From Macropodus opercularis (lineage: Eukaryota > Chordata > Actinopteri > Anabantiformes > Osphronemidae), in NCBI GenBank assembly GCA_030770545.1, contig CM061096.1, positions 17,421,001 through 17,485,000 of the forward strand: a stretch of DNA of 64,000 nt. The letters run 5' to 3'. A model generated the notes under the pieces. That model worked only from the letters and a program-made list of their open reading frames with translations, did not search any database and was not told the origin of the DNA. How positions within the stretch are numbered: position 1 is the stretch's first letter; every line of letters starts with the position of its first letter. This document shows positions 46,258 through 60,847 of the stretch, piece after piece. The position numbers and the translations under genes were made by a program.

Positions 46258-49200
46258 GGGTTAGGTGTATGAGTTTTTTCTCAATGACTCCCCCCACTCT
46301 AGTCCTTTAGAGTAGAGCAGTTTGGTGTGGAGAGCCAAGGGCAAGGCACGGGCCGACGCTTGTCACTCATGTTCCTCGATACTTGAGTTACTCTTGTGTT
46401 TTGCAGATTCCTTTATATGGTCAAAGCGTCCTCTGCAGCCCCCAGGAGGCCGTGAGACAGCTGCAAAGGGTGAGCTTTGCCATTTTTTTGGATTTGTTCC
46501 TCCTCGCTTGATTGCTTTCGGTCTTAGAGACATTTTCAAGTTCTCCGTTTGGGATTTCAATCGTTAGGGTTAGGTACAGGGATCCCACGGTTAGGTTTAG
46601 GGGAATGCCCAGGTGAGGGATAAGAGTTAATTTAGTTGTTAGAGTCCTAGTTTGGAGTCTAACGGTTAGGTTTAGGCATGAGGCCCCTATGGTTAGGGTT
46701 AGTAGGAAGCCAAGGTTGAGGTTAAGTTGTTGCTAATGTGCCAGGTTGGGTTTAGGCATTGAGGTCTACTTGTTAGGTTTAGGATAAGTCCCATGTTAGG
46801 GTTTAGACAGTTTGCTCTAAGTTACTTTGAACTAAATAGTGAGGACATATCATCAGTAGTGTACCTTAGGTTCATCGGGCGTTTCGGCCATTTACCACTA
46901 GACACCCTCCCCTAAGGGCGGCCCCCTGGGGTGATCAAGTCCCAGGGTATGTCCTCTTAGCCAATTGGTTTGTTTTAGAAGTGGCACATTAAATTTAGCG
47001 TAATCAAGGTTTGAATTGATGGTTAATTTAGATTGATCAGAGTGAATTGGTTAAGTTAAGAAGGTCAATAGGTCAGAATTAAGGTTAAATTGAGTTTCTA
47101 GGTGTAAAGAGTTTAAGTTTTTCTGTCTAGGAGGATTTTGATTCTAAGAGGTCAAAAGGTCAGGTAGGATGAATCAATACCAAGGCCAGATTTGAACTAA
47201 TTTTAGTTTTCTCTCTGTCCAGTTGTTCCAGGTGGAGTCCTCTTCTTCCAGTGGGGGTTCCTCCGTCAGTCTTCACGTGTGGTGCAGCATGTGCTGTGCA
47301 TGAGCGGAGCTATCCTCCATAGAAGACTCGGCCACGTTTAAGGTCCTTGACGCCGTGGACCACCACATCCCGCGTGCTGTCCTAGTGGACCCGGGAGGGC
47401 CGTCTACTTACCCCTTGTTCAGGTTGAGATTGGTTGTTGGCACCGTTAGGTTACTCCAATCTGCCCAGACAAGGTTGAGAGGTGGGTCTCGTCTTCTTCG
47501 GTCTTGCCGTTAACGGGAGCGGGACCGGCACTCGGGGAGCTCCGGGACAAGCTGTCGCCCGCCCGGCTCGACCCGAACGTCGGCCCGCTCCCTCCCCTGA
47601 GCACCTCCCCGGTGGAGACGGCGCTCATTCTACGGTGGCTAGGGGAAAAGGGCCACCCGGGGCAGCGCCCCGAGCGGATAACCCTATCCCCGTCCCCGAG
47701 CGCTCCCTCTGGAGAACTACCAGGTTCAGCAAGCGTTGCTTCACCATCATTCCCCAGTGGAAGGCGCCCATGCTAGCAGGGTCTAGAGTAACCACTCAGG
47801 GGGAGTATTCCTGGTGGTGGAGCGTACCTCCAGCTAGTCTGGAAGCCCCCACGCTTCGACCAGGCTCCCCCCTATGCTAACCTGTCTGCCTACCCCAAGC
47901 TGGCTAAGGAATGGTGCTCTGGAGTCGCTGCGGGTCCCTCGTAGAACTCCCTCTGGGGGTCTCTGGTGTTGAAGCTCTCAAAAGAGCTCAGAGACAGTTC
48001 TTCAGAGTCAATCTGGCAGTCTCTGGGGATCTTCAGCGCGGAGGCCGAGGTTCTCCCGGGTGTACTTGGGGGGCGATTTTCGGGGGGTCTCCATGTTTTG
48101 AAGCAGCGTTTTCGGTTATGGTGTCAATTTTTGCAGATGCATCATGGGTAATATGCAAATTTTTAGGGGCGTGGTTGGGCTTCCGGGTTAGAATTGGCGT
48201 TAGGGTTAGGGTTAGCGTTCTCAGCTAGGGTTAGGGTTAGGGTTTTTAGGTCTGTTTTCTGAAAGCTAAGGGCTAATTTGTTGAGTTTAGCATTGTATTA
48301 GCTGCCCCAGTCCATTGGTGTATCGTAGGTCTGATGGGTCGCCGGTCAGGGCTAGACCAGAACCGAGTTCTAGGTCTTGGGTCATTTGGACACCTAGGGT
48401 GAGGCACCTAATGATTATTGGATTTAAGTTGAGCTAATTGAATTTAAACTAGACTGGACTGATGTGGTTGTCCAAGTTCCCGGGGTTTGGTGTTCTTTTC
48501 TGTTATTTCCTCTTCATCCTTGTAGGTCTTGGTGCCACACCACGAGGAGCAGAATCGGAAAGGAGTTCCGCAGGGATAGGAAGTGGGTGTACATCGTTAT
48601 ACTAACACCACAACCCCGCCGGATTAGGCGCCACCTGCATCCCTCCTCCCTCTTCCGTCCCGTGGGGGGAAGTGGGAGGTTGGAGGAGAAAAAAAGAGAA
48701 AAATAGGGGGTGAGTTCCTTAGGTGTCTTTTTTCATGGCTTTCTTCTGTTTTTTAGGTTTCCCGGGCCCTCACCACGAGGAGCAGAATCGGAAAGGAGTT
48801 CCGCAGGGAAAGGAAGTGGGTGTACATCGTTATACTAACACCACAACCCCGCCGGATTAGGCGCCACCTGCATCCCTCCTCCCTCTTCCGTCCCGTGGGG
48901 GGAAGTGGGAGGTTGGAGGAGAAAAAAAGAGAAAAATAGGGGGTGAGTTCCTTAGGTGTCTTTTTTCATGGCTTTCTTCTGTTTTTTAGGTTTCCCGGGC
49001 CCTCACCACGAGGAGCAGAATCGGAAAGGAGTTCCGCAGGGAAAGGAAGTGGGTGTACATCGTTATACTAACACCACAACCCCGCCGGATTAGGCGCCAC
49101 CTGCATCCCTCCTCCCTCTTCCGTCCCGTGGGGGGAAGTGGGAGGTTGGAGGAAAAATTCCATGTGTCTTCTGTTTTTTAGGTTTTTCAGGCCCTCGCCA

Positions 49201-49403
49201 CGAGGAGCAGAATCGGAAAGGAGTTCCGCAGGGATAGGAAGTGGGTGTACATCGTTATACTAACACCACAACCCCGCCGGATTAGGCGCCACCTGCATCC
49301 CTCCTCCCTCTTCCGTCCCGTGGGGGGAAGATGGAGGTTGGAGGTACTTGTGAGTAACTCTTTTTTAGTTTTCAGAGGAACAGGTTGTCCGATGGCTCTG
49401 GCT
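46258..49403 (+). repeat. Satellite unit D (divergent, lacks the 162-bp duplication)
   Basis: 3146 bp. It carries many private substitutions compared with A-C (for example 46,763-46,815, 47,100-47,200, 47,580-47,610) and only one copy of the GTTGTTCCAGGTGGAGTCC block. Its four sub-repeats (48,526-49,346) are spaced 233/233/192. The single block may be the ancestral state. Confidence 0.95.
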
Positions 49404-52400
49404 GGGTTAGGTGTATGAGTTTTTTCTCAATGACTCCCCCCACTCTAGTCCTTTAGAGTAGAGCAGTTTGGTGTGGAGAGCCAAGGGCAAGGCACGGGCC
49501 GACGCTTGTCACTCATGTTCCTCGATACTTGAGTTACTCTTGTGTTTTGCAGATTCCTTTATATGGTCAAAGCGTCCTCTGCAGCCCCCAGGAGGCCGTG
49601 AGACAGCTGCAAAGGGTGAGCTTTGCCATTTTTTTGGATTTGTTCCTCCTCGCTTGATTGCTTTCGGTCTTAGAGACATTTTCAAGTTCTCCGTTTGGGA
49701 TTTCAATCGTTAGGGTTAGGTACAGGGATCCCACGGTTAGGTTTAGGGGAATGCCCAGGTGAGGGATAAGAGTTAATTTAGTTGTTAGAGTCCTAGTTTG
49801 GAGTCTAACGGTTAGGTTTAGGCATGAGGCCCCTATGGTTAGGGTTAGTAGGAAGCCAAGGTTGAGGTTAAGTTGTTGCTAATGTGCCAGGTTGGGTTTA
49901 GGCATTGAGTTCTACTTGTTAGGTTTAGGATAAGTCACATGTTAGGGTTTAGACAGTTTGGTCTAAGTTACTTTGAACTAAATAGTGAGGACATATCATC
50001 AGTAGTGTACCTTAGGTTCATCGGGCGTTTCGGCCATTTACCACTAGACACCCTCCCCTAAGGGCGGCCCCCTGGGGTGATCAAGTCCCAGGGTATGTCC
50101 TCTTAGCCAATTGGTTTGTTTTAGAGGTGGCACATTAAATTTAGCGTAATCAAGGTTTGAATTGATAGTTAATTTAGATTGATCAGAGTGAATTGGTTAA
50201 GTTAAGAAGGTCAATAGGTCAGAATTAAGGTTAAATTGAGTTTCTAGGTGTAAAGAGTTTAAGTTTTTCTGTCTAGGAGGATTTGGATTCTAAGAGGTCA
50301 AAAGGTCAGGTAGGATGAATTAATATTAAGGCCAGATTTGAACTAATTTTAGTTTTCTCTCTGTTCAGTTGTTCCAGGTGGAGTCCTCTTCTTCAGGAGA
50401 GTTGAGATTTCCTGTCCAGGAGGATTTGGATTCCGGGGGTCAAAAGGTCAGGTAAGGATTTGGATTAAAATTCAATTTAGGGTTAATATTAAAGACCAGA
50501 TTTGAACTAATTTCTGTTTTTTCTGTCCAATTGTTCCAGGTGGAGTCCTCTTCTTCCAGTGGGGGTTCCTCCGTCAGTCTTCACGTGTGGTGCAGCATGT
50601 GCTGTGCATGAGCGGAGCTATCCTCCATAGAAGACTCGGCCACGTTTAAGGTCCTTGACGCCGTGGACCACCACATCCCGCGTGCTGTCCTAGTGGACCC
50701 GGGAGGGCCGTCTACTTACCCCTTGTTCAGGTTGAGATTGGTTGTTGGCACCGTTAGGTTACTCCAATCTGCCCAGACAAGGTTGAGAGGTGGGTCTCGT
50801 CTTCTTCGGTCTTGCCGTTAACGGGAGCGGGACCGGCACTCGGGGAGCTCCGGGACAAGCTGTCGCCCGCCCGGCTCGACCCGAACGTCGGCTCGCTCCC
50901 TCCCCTGAGCACTTCCCCGGTGGAGACGGCGCTCATTCTACGGTGGCTAGGGGAAAAGGGCCACCCGGGGCAGCGCCCCGAGCGGATAACCCTATCCCCG
51001 TCCCCGAGCGCTCCCTCCGGAGAACTACCAGGTTCAGCAAGCGTTGCTTCACCATCATTCCCCGGTGGAAGGCGCCCATGCTAGCAGGGTCTAGAGTAAC
51101 CACCCAGGGGGAGTATTCCTGGTGGTGGAGCGTACCTCCAGCTAGTCTGGAAGCCCCCACGCTTCGACCAGGCTCCCCCCTATGCTAACCTGTCTGCCTA
51201 CCCCAAGCTGGCTAAGGAATGGTGCTCTGGAGTCGCTGCGGGTCCCTCGTAGAACTCCCTCTGGGGGTCTCTGGTGTTGAAGCTCTCAAAAGAGCTCAGA
51301 GACAGTTCTTCAGAGTCAATCTGGCAGTCTCTGGGGATCTTCAGCACGGAGGCCGAGGTTCTCCCGGGTGTACTTGGGGGGCGATTTTCGGGGGGTCTCC
51401 ATGTTTTGAAGCAGCGTTTTCGGTTATGGTGTCAATTTTTGCAGATGCATCATGGGTAATATGCAAATTTTTAGGGGCGTGGTTGGACTTCCGGGTTAGA
51501 ATTGGCGTTAGGGTTAGGGTTAGCGTTCTCGGCTAGGGTTAGGGTTAGAGTTTTTAGGTCTGTTTTCTGAAAGCTAAGGGCTAATTTGTTGAGTTTAGCA
51601 TTGTATTAGCTGCCCCAGTCCATTGGTGTATCGTAGGTCTGATGGGTCGCCGGTCAGGGCTAGACCAGAACCGAGTTCTAGGTCTTGGGTCATTTGGACA
51701 CCTAGGGTGAGGCACCTAATGATTATTGGATTTAAGTTGAGCTAATTGAATTTAAACTAGACTGGACTGATGTGGTTGTCCAAGTTCCCGGGGTTTGGTG
51801 TCCTTTTCCGTTATTTCCTCTTCATCCTTGTAGGTCTTGGTGCCACACCACGAGGAGCAGAATCGGAAAGGAGTTCCGCAGGGAAAGGAAGTGGGTGTAC
51901 ATCGTTATACTAACACCACAACCCCGCCGGATTAGGCGCCACCTGCATCCCTCCTCCCTCTTCCGTCCCGTGGGGGGAAGTGGGAGGTTGGAGGAAAAAT
52001 TCATTGTCTTCTGGTTTTTTAGGTTTTTCAGGCCCTCGCCACGAGGAGCAGAATCGGAAAGGAGTTCCGCAGGGATAGGAAGTGGGTGTACATCGTTATA
52101 CTAACACCACAACCCCGCCGGATTAGGCGCCACCTGCATCCCTCCCCCCTCTTCCGTCCCGTGGGGGGAAGTGGGAGGTTGGAGGAGAAAAAAGAAAAAA
52201 GAAAAAGTGAGTCCATTAGGTGTGTTTTCCAGGATCTTCTGTCTTTAGGTTTCCCGGGCCCTCACCACGAGGAGCAGAATCGGAAAGGAGTTCCGCAGGG
52301 AAAGGAAGTGGGTGTACATCGTTATACTAACACCACAACCCCGCCGGATTAGGCGCCACCTGCATCCCTCCTCCCTCTTCCGTCCCGTGGGGGGAAGTGG

Positions 52401-52887
52401 GAGGTTGGAGGAGAAAAAAGAAAAAGGAAAAAGTGAGTCCATTAGGTGTGTTTTCCAGGATCTTCTGTCTTTAGGTTTCCCGGGCCCTCACCACGAGGAG
52501 CAGAATCGGAAAGGAGTTCCGCAGGGAAAGGAAGTGGGTGTACATCGTTATACTAACACCACAACCCCGCCGGATTAGGCGCCACCTGCATCCCTCCTCC
52601 CTCTTCCGTCCCGTGGGGGGAAGTGGGAGGTTGGAGGAAAAATTCATTGTCTTCTGGTTTTTTAGGTTTTTCAGGCCCTCGCCACGAGGAGCAGAATCGG
52701 AAAGGAGTTCCGCAGGGATAGGAAGTGGGTGTACATCGTTATACTAACACCACAACCCCGCCGGATTAGGCGCCACCTGCATCCCTCCTCCCTCTTCCGT
52801 CCCGTGGGGGGAAGATGGAGGTTGGAGGTACTTGTGAGTAACTCTTTTTTAGTTTTCAGAGGAACAGGTTGTCCGATGGCTCTGGCT
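49404..52887 (+). repeat. Satellite unit A' (second round)
   Basis: 3484 bp. It has the same order and sub-repeat pattern as unit A (array 51,834-52,830). In the first 262 bases it carries the majority variants rather than the edge variants of unit A. Confidence 0.95.
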
Positions 52888-55800
52888 GGGTTAGGTGTAT
52901 GAGTTTTTTCTCAATGACTCCCCCCACTCTAGTCCTTTAGAGTAGAGCAGTTTGGTGTGGAGAGCCAAGGGCAAGGCACGGGCCGACGCTTGTCACTCAT
53001 GTTCCTCGATACTTGAGTTACTCTTGTGTTTTGCAGATTCCTTTATATGGTCAAAGCGTCCTCTGCAGCCCCCAGGAGGCCGTGAGACAGCTGCAAAGGG
53101 TGAGCTTTGCCATTTTTTTGGATTTGTTCCTCCTCGCTTGATTGCTTTCGGTCTTAGAGACATTTTCAAGTTCTCCGTTTGGGATTTCAATCGTTAGGGT
53201 TAGGTACAGGGATCCCACGGTTAGGTTTAGGGGAATGCCCAGGTGAGGGATAAGAGTTAATTTAGTTGTTAGAGTCCTAGTTTGGAGTCTAACGGTTAGG
53301 TTTAGGCATGAGGCCCCTATGGTTAGGGTTAGTAGGAAGCCAAGGTTGAGGTTAAGTTGTTGCTAATGTGCCAGGTTGGGTTTAGGCATTGAGTTCTACT
53401 TGTTAGGTTTAGGATAAGTCACATGTTAGGGTTTAGACAGTTTGGTCTAAGTTACTTTGAACTAAATAGTGAGGACATATCATCAGTAGTGTACCTTAGG
53501 TTCATCGGGCGTTTCGGCCATTTACCACTAGACACCCTCCCCTAAGGGCGGCCCCCTGGGGTGATCAAGTCCCAGGGTATGTCCTCTTAGCCAATTGGTT
53601 TGTTTTAGAGGTGGCACATTAAATTTAGCGTAATCAAGGTTTGAATTGATAGTTAATTTAGATTGATCAGAGTGAATTGGTTAAGTTAAGAAGGTCAATA
53701 GGTCAGAATTAAGGTTAAATTGAGTTTCTAGGTGTAAAGAGTTTAAGTTTTTCTGTCTAGGAGGATTTGGATTCTAAGAGGTCAAAAGGTCAGGTAGGAT
53801 GAATTAATATTAAGGCCAGATTTGAACTAATTTTAGTTTTCTCTCTGTTCAGTTGTTCCAGGTGGAGTCCTCTTCTTCAGGAGAGTTGAGATTTCCTGTC
53901 CAGGAGGATTTGGATTCCGGGGGTCAAAAGGTCAGGTAAGGATTTGGATTAAAATTCAATTTAGGGTTAATATTAAAGACCAGATTTGAACTAATTTCTG
54001 TTTTTTCTGTCCAATTGTTCCAGGTGGAGTCCTCTTCTTCCAGTGGGGGTTCCTCCGTCAGTCTTCACGTGTGGTGCAGCATGTGCTGTGCATGAGCGGA
54101 GCTATCCTCCATAGAAGACTCGGCCACGTTTAAGGTCCTTGACGCCGTGGACCACCACATCCCGCGTGCTGTCCTAGTGGACCCGGGAGGGCCGTCTACT
54201 TACCCCTTGTTCAGGTTGAGATTGGTTGTTGGCACCGTTAGGTTACTCCAATCTGCCCAGACAAGGTTGAGAGGTGGGTCTCGTCTTCTTCGGTCTTGCC
54301 GTTAACGGGAGCGGGACCGGCACTCGGGGAGCTCCGGGACAAGCTGTCGCCCGCCCGGCTCGACCCGAACGTCGGCTCGCTCCCTCCCCTGAGCACTTCC
54401 CCGGTGGAGACGGCGCTCATTCTACGGTGGCTAGGGGAAAAGGGCCACCCGGGGCAGCGCCCCGAGCGGATAACCCTATCCCCGTCCCCGAGCGCTCCCT
54501 CCGGAGAACTACCAGGTTCAGCAAGCGTTGCTTCACCATCATTCCCCGGTGGAAGGCGCCCATGCTAGCAGGGTCTAGAGTAACCACCCAGGGGGAGTAT
54601 TCCTGGTGGTGGAGCGTACCTCCAGCTAGTCTGGAAGCCCCCACGCTTCGACCAGGCTCCCCCCTATGCTAACCTGTCTGCCTACCCCAAGCTGGCTAAG
54701 GAATGGTGCTCTGGAGTCGCTGCGGGTCCCTCGTAGAACTCCCTCTGGGGGTCTCTGGTGTTGAAGCTCTCAAAAGAGCTCAGAGACAGTTCTTCAGAGT
54801 CAATCTGGCAGTCTCTGGGGATCTTCAGCACGGAGGCCGAGGTTCTCCCGGGTGTACTTGGGGGGCGATTTTCGGGGGGTCTCCATGTTTTGAAGCAGCG
54901 TTTTCGGTTATGGTGTCAATTTTTGCAGATGCATCATGGGTAATATGCAAATTTTTAGGGGCGTGGTTGGACTTCCGGGTTAGAATTGGCGTTAGGGTTA
55001 GGGTTAGCGTTCTCGGCTAGGGTTAGGGTTAGAGTTTTTAGGTCTGTTTTCTGAAAGCTAAGGGCTAATTTGTTGAGTTTAGCATTGTATTAGCTGCCCC
55101 AGTCCATTGGTGTATCGTAGGTCTGATGGGTCGCCGGTCAGGGCTAGACCAGAACCGAGTTCTAGGTCTTGGGTCATTTGGACACCTAGGGTGAGGCACC
55201 TAATGATTATTGGATTTAAGTTGAGCTAATTGAATTTAAACTAGACTGGACTGATGTGGTTGTCCAAGTTCCCGGGGTTTGGTGTCCTTTTCCGTTATTT
55301 CCTCTTCATCCTTGTAGGTCTTGGTGCCACACCACGAGGAGCAGAATCGGAAAGGAGTTCCGCAGGGAAAGGAAGTGGGTGTACATCGTTATACTAACAC
55401 CACAACCCCGCCGGATTAGGCGCCACCTGCATCCCTCCTCCCTCTTCCGTCCCGTGGGGGGAAGTGGGAGGTTGGAGGAGAAAAAAAGAGAAAAATAGGG
55501 GGTGAGTTCCTTAGGTGTCTTTTTCCATGGCTTTCTTCTGTTTTTAGGTTTCCCGGGCCCTCACCACGAGGAGCAGAATCGGAAAGGAGTTCCGCAGGGA
55601 TAGGAAGTGGGTGTACATCGTTATACTAACACCACAACCCCGCCGGATTAGGCGCCACCTGCATCCCTCCCCCCTCTTCCGTCCCGTGGGGGGAAGTGGG
55701 AGGTTGGAGGAGAAAAAAGAAAAAAGAAAAAGTGAGTCCATTAGGTGTGTTTTCCAGGATCTTCTGTCTTTAGGTTTCCCGGGCCCTCACCACGAGGAGC

Positions 55801-57055
55801 AGAATCGGAAAGGAGTTCCGCAGGGAAAGGAAGTGGGTGTACATCGTTATACTAACACCACAACCCCGCCGGATTAGGCGCCACCTGCATCCCTCCTCCC
55901 TCTTCCGTCCCGTGGGGGGAAGTGGGAGGTTGGAGGAGAAAAAAGAAAAAGGAAAAAGTGAGTCCATTAGGTGTGTTTTCCAGGATCTTCTGTCTTTAGG
56001 TTTCCCGGGCCCTCACCACGAGGAGCAGAATCGGAAAGGAGTTCCGCAGGGAAAGGAAGTGGGTGTACATCGTTATACTAACACCACAACCCCGCCGGAT
56101 TAGGCGCCACCTGCATCCCTCCTCCCTCTTCCGTCCCGTGGGGGGAAGTGGGAGGTTGGAGGAAAAATTCATTGTCTTCTGGTTTTTTAGGTTTTTCAGG
56201 CCCTCGCCACGAGGAGCAGAATCGGAAAGGAGTTCCGCAGGGATAGGAAGTGGGTGTACATCGTTATACTAACACCACAACCCCGCCGGATTAGGCGCCA
56301 CCTGCATCCCTCCCCCCTCTTCCGTCCCGTGGGGGGAAGTGGGAGGTTGGAGGAGAAAAAAGAAAAAAGAAAAAGTGAGTCCATTAGGTGTGTTTTCCAG
56401 GATCTTCTGTCTTTAGGTTTCCCGGGCCCTCACCACGAGGAGCAGAATCGGAAAGGAGTTCCGCAGGGAAAGGAAGTGGGTGTACATCGTTATACTAACA
56501 CCACAACCCCGCCGGATTAGGCGCCACCTGCATCCCTCCTCCCTCTTCCGTCCCGTGGGGGGAAGTGGGAGGTTGGAGGAGAAAAAAGAAAAAGGAAAAA
56601 GTGAGTCCATTAGGTGTGTTTTCCAGGATCTTCTGTCTTTAGGTTTCCCGGGCCCTCACCACGAGGAGCAGAATCGGAAAGGAGTTCCGCAGGGAAAGGA
56701 AGTGGGTGTACATCGTTATACTAACACCACAACCCCGCCGGATTAGGCGCCACCTGCATCCCTCCTCCCTCTTCCGTCCCGTGGGGGGAAGTGGGAGGTT
56801 GGAGGAAAAATTCATTGTCTTCTGGTTTTTTAGGTTTTTCAGGCCCTCGCCACGAGGAGCAGAATCGGAAAGGAGTTCCGCAGGGATAGGAAGTGGGTGT
56901 ACATCGTTATACTAACACCACAACCCCGCCGGATTAGGCGCCACCTGCATCCCTCCTCCCTCTTCCGTCCCGTGGGGGGAAGATGGAGGTTGGAGGTACT
57001 TGTGAGTAACTCTTTTTTAGTTTTCAGAGGAACAGGTTGTCCGATGGCTCTGGCT
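52888..57055 (+). repeat. Satellite unit B' (second round)
   Basis: 4168 bp, with no difference from unit B at the lines compared, including the eight-copy array (55,318-56,998) and its private linker at 55,490-55,550. Confidence 0.95.
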
Positions 57056-60000
57056 GGGTTAGGTGTATGAGTTTTTTCTCAATGACTCCCCCCACTCTAG
57101 TCCTTTAGAGTAGAGCAGTTTGGTGTGGAGAGCCAAGGGCAAGGCACGGGCCGACGCTTGTCACTCATGTTCCTCGATACTTGAGTTACTCTTGTGTTTT
57201 GCAGATTCCTTTATATGGTCAAAGCGTCCTCTGCAGCCCCCAGGAGGCCGTGAGACAGCTGCAAAGGGTGAGCTTTGCCATTTTTTTGGATTTGTTCCTC
57301 CTCGCTTGATTGCTTTCGGTCTTAGAGACATTTTCAAGTTCTCCGTTTGGGATTTCAATCGTTAGGGTTAGGTACAGGGATCCCACGGTTAGGTTTAGGG
57401 GAATGCCCAGGTGAGGGATAAGAGTTAATTTAGTTGTTAGAGTCCTAGTTTGGAGTCTAACGGTTAGGTTTAGGCATGAGGCCCCTATGGTTAGGGTTAG
57501 TAGGAAGCCAAGGTTGAGGTTAAGTTGTTGCTAATGTGCCAGGTTGGGTTTAGGCATTGAGTTCTACTTGTTAGGTTTAGGATAAGTCACATGTTAGGGT
57601 TTAGACAGTTTGGTCTAAGTTACTTTGAACTAAATAGTGAGGACATATCATCAGTAGTGTACCTTAGGTTCATCGGGCGTTTCGGCCATTTACCACTAGA
57701 CACCCTCCCCTAAGGGCGGCCCCCTGGGGTGATCAAGTCCCAGGGTATGTCCTCTTAGCCAATTGGTTTGTTTTAGAGGTGGCACATTAAATTTAGCGTA
57801 ATCAAGGTTTGAATTGATAGTTAATTTAGATTGATCAGAGTGAATTGGTTAAGTTAAGAAGGTCAATAGGTCAGAATTAAGGTTAAATTGAGTTTCTAGG
57901 TGTAAAGAGTTTAAGTTTTTCTGTCTAGGAGGATTTGGATTCTAAGAGGTCAAAAGGTCAGGTAGGATGAATTAATATTAAGGCCAGATTTGAACTAATT
58001 TTAGTTTTCTCTCTGTTCAGTTGTTCCAGGTGGAGTCCTCTTCTTCAGGAGAGTTGAGATTTCCTGTCCAGGAGGATTTGGATTCCGGGGGTCAAAAGGT
58101 CAGGTAAGGATTTGGATTAAAATTCAATTTAGGGTTAATATTAAAGACCAGATTTGAACTAATTTCTGTTTTTTCTGTCCAATTGTTCCAGGTGGAGTCC
58201 TCTTCTTCCAGTGGGGGTTCCTCCGTCAGTCTTCACGTGTGGTGCAGCATGTGCTGTGCATGAGCGGAGCTATCCTCCATAGAAGACTCGGCCACGTTTA
58301 AGGTCCTTGACGCCGTGGACCACCACATCCCGCGTGCTGTCCTAGTGGACCCGGGAGGGCCGTCTACTTACCCCTTGTTCAGGTTGAGATTGGTTGTTGG
58401 CACCGTTAGGTTACTCCAATCTGCCCAGACAAGGTTGAGAGGTGGGTCTCGTCTTCTTCGGTCTTGCCGTTAACGGGAGCGGGACCGGCACTCGGGGAGC
58501 TCCGGGACAAGCTGTCGCCCGCCCGGCTCGACCCGAACGTCGGCTCGCTCCCTCCCCTGAGCACTTCCCCGGTGGAGACGGCGCTCATTCTACGGTGGCT
58601 AGGGGAAAAGGGCCACCCGGGGCAGCGCCCCGAGCGGATAACCCTATCCCCGTCCCCGAGCGCTCCCTCCGGAGAACTACCAGGTTCAGCAAGCGTTGCT
58701 TCACCATCATTCCCCGGTGGAAGGCGCCCATGCTAGCAGGGTCTAGAGTAACCACCCAGGGGGAGTATTCCTGGTGGTGGAGCGTACCTCCAGCTAGTCT
58801 GGAAGCCCCCACGCTTCGACCAGGCTCCCCCCTATGCTAACCTGTCTGCCTACCCCAAGCTGGCTAAGGAATGGTGCTCTGGAGTCGCTGCGGGTCCCTC
58901 GTAGAACTCCCTCTGGGGGTCTCTGGTGTTGAAGCTCTCAAAAGAGCTCAGAGACAGTTCTTCAGAGTCAATCTGGCAGTCTCTGGGGATCTTCAGCACG
59001 GAGGCCGAGGTTCTCCCGGGTGTACTTGGGGGGCGATTTTCGGGGGGTCTCCATGTTTTGAAGCAGCGTTTTCGGTTATGGTGTCAATTTTTGCAGATGC
59101 ATCATGGGTAATATGCAAATTTTTAGGGGCGTGGTTGGACTTCCGGGTTAGAATTGGCGTTAGGGTTAGGGTTAGCGTTCTCGGCTAGGGTTAGGGTTAG
59201 CGTTCTCAGCTAGGGTTAGGGTTAGGGTTTTTAGGTCTGTTTTCTGAAAGCTAAGGGCTAATTTGTTGAGTTTAGCATTGTATTAGCTGCCCCAGTCCAT
59301 TGGTGTATCGTAGGTCTGATGGGTCGCCGGTCAGGGCTAGACCAGAACCGAGTTCTAGGTCTTGGGTCATTTGGACACCTAGGGTGAGGCACCTAATGAT
59401 TATTGGATTTAAGTTGAGCTAATTGAATTTAAACTAGACTGGACTGATGTGGTTGTCCAAGTTCCCGGGGTTTGGTGTTCTTTTCTGTTATTTCCTCTTC
59501 ATCCTTGTAGGTCTTGGTGCCACACCACGAGGAGCAGAATCGGAAAGGAGTTCCGCAGGGATAGGAAGTGGGTGTACATCGTTATACTAACACCACAACC
59601 CCGCCGGATTAGGCGCCACCTGCATCCCTCCTCCCTCTTCCGTCCCGTGGGGGGAAGTGGGAGGTTGGAGGAGAAAAAAAGAGAAAAATAGGGGGTGAGT
59701 TCCTTAGGTGTCTTTTTTCATGGCTTTCTTCTGTTTTTTAGGTTTCCCGGGCCCTCACCACGAGGAGCAGAATCGGAAAGGAGTTCCGCAGGGAAAGGAA
59801 GTGGGTGTACATCGTTATACTAACACCACAACCCCGCCGGATTAGGCGCCACCTGCATCCCTCCTCCCTCTTCCGTCCCGTGGGGGGAAGTGGGAGGTTG
59901 GAGGAGAAAAAAAGAGAAAAATAGGGGGTGAGTTCCTTAGGTGTCTTTTTTCATGGCTTTCTTCTGTTTTTTAGGTTTCCCGGGCCCTCACCACGAGGAG

Positions 60001-60847
60001 CAGAATCGGAAAGGAGTTCCGCAGGGAAAGGAAGTGGGTGTACATCGTTATACTAACACCACAACCCCGCCGGATTAGGCGCCACCTGCATCCCTCCTCC
60101 CTCTTCCGTCCCGTGGGGGGAAGTGGGAGGTTGGAGGAGAAAAAAGAAAAAAGAAAAAGTGAGTCCATTAGGTGTGTTTTCCAGGATCTTCTGTCTTTAG
60201 GTTTCCCGGGCCCTCACCACGAGGAGCAGAATCGGAAAGGAGTTCCGCAGGGAAAGGAAGTGGGTGTACATCGTTATACTAACACCACAACCCCGCCGGA
60301 TTAGGCGCCACCTGCATCCCTCCCCCCTCTTCCGTCCCGTGGGGGGAAGTGGGAGGTTGGAGGAGAAAAAAGAAAAAAGAAAAAAGAAAAAGTGAGTCCA
60401 TTAGGTGTGTTTTCCAGGATCTTCTGTCTTTAGGTTTCCCGGGCCCTCACCACGAGGAGCAGAATCGGAAAGGAGTTCCGCAGGGAAAGGAAGTGGGTGT
60501 ACATCGTTATACTAACACCACAACCCCGCCGGATTAGGCGCCACCTGCATCCCTCCTCCCTCTTCCGTCCCGTGGGGGGAAGTGGGAGGTTGGAGGAAAA
60601 ATTCCATGTGTCTTCTGTTTTTTAGGTTTTTCAGGCCCTCGCCACGAGGAGCAGAATCGGAAAGGAGTTCCGCAGGGATAGGAAGTGGGTGTACATCGTT
60701 ATACTAACACCACAACCCCGCCGGATTAGGCGCCACCTGCATCCCTCCTCCCTCTTCCGTCCCGTGGGGGGAAGATGGAGGTTGGAGGTACTTGTGAGTA
60801 ACTCTTTTTTAGTTTTCAGAGGAACAGGTTGTCCGATGGCTCTGGCT
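57056..60847 (+). repeat. Satellite unit C' (second round)
   Basis: 3792 bp. It carries the C-specific extra TTAGGG segment near 59,190-59,230 and the six-copy array (59,511-60,790). Confidence 0.95.
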